A DNA stretch of 7,851 nt from CAINVV01 sp964506325 (GTDB taxonomy: Bacteria > Bacteroidota > Bacteroidia > Bacteroidales > Prolixibacteraceae), in NCBI GenBank assembly GCA_964506325.1, contig CAZDLO010000141.1:1-7851 (forward strand), written 5' to 3'. The notes under the pieces are model-generated. The model made no database searches and was not told where the DNA came from. It saw only the letters and a program-made list of their open reading frames with translations. A program made the position numbers and the translations under genes. Of the stretch, positions 5,597 through 7,851 are shown in pieces (the first letter of the stretch is position 1; every line of letters starts with the position of its first letter).

Positions 5597-7851
5597 TTAT
5601 AATTTTTCCTTTTTGAGCGCCTCATTGGCTGCCTTAAGCTCTATCTCCAGGTTTTTTAAATCCGTGATATCGTTGAAAGTAATTACCAGGCCATCAATGC
5701 GGTCGTCTGTTGTCCGGTAAGGCATGATCCTGATGTTGAACCACCTGCCGTCAGTGGTTGTATTCGCACTTTCGATGGGGGTAAGTGTCCTAACCACCTG
5801 CAGAGCATGGGAGTCAATGTTGGGATAGAGCAAATTGCTGACAAGGTCCGTAAAAGGCCTTCCTATGTCTGTGTTCCTCAACTTGAAGATTTGGGTGACG
5901 GGATCAGTAAATCTTCGGATGTTTAGGCCCCTGTCAAGAAACAATGTGGCAACCTCCGTGCTGTTAAGCAGGTTTTTCATGTCATCGTTGGCTTTCAGCA
6001 AATCGATAACCTTGCTTTGGAGCTCAATGTTGACAGTCTGAAGTTCTTCGTTCAGGCTTTGCATCTCTTCTTTCGATGTGGTAAGTTCTTCGTTGGTCGA
6101 CTGCAATTCCTCGTTGGTGGATTGCAATTCTTCGTTGGTGGATTTTAACTCTTCCTGCGAAGTTTGCATCTCTTCCCGAATGCCCTGATTCTCTTCCAGG
6201 CTTCGCTGCAGTTCGTTTTCCAAATCTTTAACCCTTGCATTCGAGGATTTCCTCTCTTTTTTTGAGTCCTTCACCTCAGGATAAAGGTTGGGGGGTACAT
6301 CAGTGAACACAACAATAAACATGCCCCTGACAAATTCGGGATATTCCAATCGCTGAATGCTTACATTTACCAGGAAAGGCCCATTGTTGGTCAGGATTTT
6401 CAGGTTGTTCAGAATCACCGGTTCAAAATCATTAAGTGCCTTACGGAATGCGCCAGGCAGTTCATGGCCCAATCCTTCCCGGGCCATGGAGTAAATGTTC
6501 CAGTTGGCTTTTCCGGCGACCGGTTCAATGTATTTCCCTGTTTTGCCCGTGATGTATAAAATATCTCCTTTGTTGTTTACCACCACGCTGGCAGGAGCAT
6601 ATCGCTGCAGCAACAGCTGGTCAGCTATAAGTTGAAGGTTGTCGCCTATCTTTGCCGATTCGTTTTTTTTCAAGAATAAGGTTCTCTGTTGCCGGAAAGA
6701 ACTTGGGAAGTCTGCAATATCATTCCCATTCTGAGACGATGACCGCATGTAGATTTTCTTTTTTGGATCCAGGTCCCGGAACCCATCATTCTGTGTCCCG
6801 GTGGTTTCTGCTGAACCAAGGATAAGTAGTCCGCCCGGGTTAAGGCTGTAATTAAACAGGGAGAGGATTTTTTTCTGCAATTCAGGCTCCAGGTAAATGA
6901 GCATGTTGCGGCAGGAGAGTATGTCAAGTTTGGTAAAAGGAGGGTCTTTGATGATACTGTGAGGTGCAAAAACCACCATTTCCCTAATGTAGGAATTGAT
7001 GTGATAGCCTTCTCCCTCCACGGTAAAAAACCTGTTGATTCTTTCGGGAGAGACATCTGTGGAAATATTGCTGGTAAAATAGCCTTTTCTTGCCTTATCA
7101 ATGGCATCACTGTCAATGTCGGTGGCGAAAATCTGCAAACTGATATTCTTTTGCTTCTGCACATATTCCATGGTTTCCCTGAAAATGATGGCAAGGGAAT
7201 AGGCTTCTTCCCCGGTAGAACATCCCGGCACCCAGGCACGCAAGACAGATCCGTTGGGCAGGTTCTTCAATAATTCGGGAAGAATTTTGTCTTTCAATGT
7301 ATCCCAAACTGCCGGGTCCCTGAAAAAGCTTGTTACCCCGATCAGCAACTCCTTGAACAGGATCTCTATCTCCAGTGGGTTTTCCAGCAGGTAACGGATA
7401 TAAGTTGGAATTTTTTCTATTTCATGAACACTCTTCCGCCTTTCAATACGCCGGAGAAGGGTGGTTTTCTTGTAGGATGAAAAGTCGTGACCTGTATGAT
7501 CACGAATCAGGAGGATGATTTTGTCAATATTGCTTTTGTCCTTGCTTTCCATTCCCTGTTTGGGCCGGATGACAGGGTTCAGCTGAAGAAAGGAGATCAG
7601 TTTGCCCGCAAGTTCGTTGGCCGGGGCAATGATATCCGCAATTACAGAATCAATGGCATTGCGGGGCATGGAATCAAATTTGGCATTTACCGGATCCTGA
7701 ACCAGTACCATGCCGTTTTTCTCCTTGATGGCCTGAAGACCGAGGCTCCCGTCCGAACCCATTCCTGAAAGAACAATTCCTACACTTTTCTCCAGTCGGT
7801 CGAGTGCAAGGGAACGGAAGAAAATATCGATAGGCAGGCGTAATCCCCTTG
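5597..7851 (-). CDS. CheB-CheR-PAS fusion protein (chemotaxis-type methylesterase/methyltransferase), 5' partial
   Basis: The reading frame is open to the right window edge, so the start is missing; 750 residues are visible, ending at TAA (5599-5597). Visible residues 1-88 are the C-terminal end of a CheB methylesterase: a PIDIFFRSLA stretch, then GIVLSGMGSDG, whose Asp is the third member of the family's Ser-His-Asp triad. The Ser and His would lie upstream. Residues about 108-370 are CheR, which methylates glutamates using S-adenosylmethionine: an N-terminal helical part, TSFFRDP (173-179), the SAM-binding VPGCSTGEEAYSLAI (207-221), FATDID (241-246), SCRNMLIYLEPELQ (312-325) and a GSAET end. 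A PAS-like domain (about 403-518), a heptad coiled coil (about 530-620) rich in NEELQST units, and a second PAS (about 622-733) follow. No membrane segment or kinase domain is seen. Many family members continue into HisKA; this one stops at ALKKEKL. The adjacent downstream kinase is the likely partner. Domain calls are secure; a role in chemotaxis is not shown. Confidence 0.93.
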   Translation of the reverse strand, partial: RGLRLPIDIFFRSLALDRLEKSVGIVLSGMGSDGSLGLQAIKEKNGMVLVQDPVNAKFDSMPRNAIDSVIADIIAPANELAGKLISFLQLNPVIRPKQGMESKDKSNIDKIILLIRDHTGHDFSSYKKTTLLRRIERRKSVHEIEKIPTYIRYLLENPLEIEILFKELLIGVTSFFRDPAVWDTLKDKILPELLKNLPNGSVLRAWVPGCSTGEEAYSLAIIFRETMEYVQKQKNISLQIFATDIDSDAIDKARKGYFTSNISTDVSPERINRFFTVEGEGYHINSYIREMVVFAPHSIIKDPPFTKLDILSCRNMLIYLEPELQKKILSLFNYSLNPGGLLILGSAETTGTQNDGFRDLDPKKKIYMRSSSQNGNDIADFPSSFRQQRTLFLKKNESAKIGDNLQLIADQLLLQRYAPASVVVNNKGDILYITGKTGKYIEPVAGKANWNIYSMAREGLGHELPGAFRKALNDFEPVILNNLKILTNNGPFLVNVSIQRLEYPEFVRGMFIVVFTDVPPNLYPEVKDSKKERKSSNARVKDLENELQRSLEENQGIREEMQTSQEELKSTNEELQSTNEELQSTNEELTTSKEEMQSLNEELQTVNIELQSKVIDLLKANDDMKNLLNSTEVATLFLDRGLNIRRFTDPVTQIFKLRNTDIGRPFTDLVSNLLYPNIDSHALQVVRTLTPIESANTTTDGRWFNIRIMPYRTTDDRIDGLVITFNDITDLKNLEIELKAANEALKKEKL
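6086..6148 (-). repeat. Three tandem 21-bp units encoding heptads of the CheR-PAS coiled coil
   Basis: Three consecutive 21-base units (6086-6106, 6107-6127, 6128-6148) share the core TCGTTGGT on the plus strand. Read on the minus strand they give the repeated heptad NEELQST/NEELKST. Each unit is exactly seven codons, so adding or losing a unit would preserve both reading frame and coiled-coil register. The repeat sits in a longer EEL/EEM-rich helix (protein residues about 550-615) that links the two PAS domains. Such NEEL-rich linkers are typical of CheB/CheR-PAS fusions, so the protein repeat is expected; the near-identical DNA units are the notable part. Confidence 0.85.

Noticed and set aside
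6670..7239. 189-codon minus-strand frame inside the CheR region
   Set aside because: It is a shifted frame of the CheR coding sequence. The in-frame product carries all CheR motifs, so this is a shadow.
1..7851. CRISPR array, insertion sequence, tRNA or rRNA
   Set aside because: No spaced direct repeats, transposase motifs, terminal inverted repeats or cloverleaf-like sequences were seen on either strand.

Overview
The window carries two large signal-transduction genes, both on the minus strand, followed by about 850 bases with no convincing gene. Several features suggest a member of the Bacteroidota, probably from an uncultured or draft genome. Base composition is moderate, there is no Shine-Dalgarno sequence before the one start codon that can be judged (A-rich leader instead), and the protein families are common in that phylum. 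The two runs of exactly 100 N show a scaffolded draft assembly. The phylum call is an inference from style and family resemblance, not from a marker gene.

Layout, in the direction of transcription (right to left). (1) 7851-5597 is the 3' part of a gene for a CheB-CheR-PAS fusion. It holds the C-terminal end of the CheB methylesterase domain, a complete-looking CheR methyltransferase, a PAS-like domain, a long heptad coiled coil and a final PAS domain. Its 5' end lies outside the window. (2) After 46 bases with no visible terminator comes a very large soluble hybrid histidine kinase, 5550-850. Assembly gaps at 4305-4204 and 1298-1199 cut it into three coding segments. In order it shows an N-terminal coiled coil, three PAS domains (the third cut by the gap), the end of a fourth PAS, a fifth PAS, a GAF domain, a sixth PAS, a signalling coiled coil, a seventh and an eighth PAS, HisKA with the phospho-accepting His, HATPase_c (its end lost in the second gap) and a C-terminal receiver domain. 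About 1,500 residues are visible. Apparent frame changes at the gaps are explained by the arbitrary 100-N length, so I read the three segments as one intact gene. (3) 849-1 is intergenic as far as I can tell, with a weak hairpin and a short dyad.

How the genes may work together (inference). Neither protein shows a membrane segment or a DNA-binding output, and no chemoreceptor, CheA or CheW is present here. The CheB/CheR protein ends after its last PAS, where many relatives continue into their own kinase. The kinase is instead the next gene, so the pair looks like a split version of the CheB-CheR-PAS-kinase architecture. In such a system a methylation/demethylation module and a multi-input PAS/GAF kinase would form one cytoplasmic sensory complex that signals to a partner encoded elsewhere. 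The architecture type is known from genome surveys. Its function in organisms without classical chemotaxis is poorly understood.
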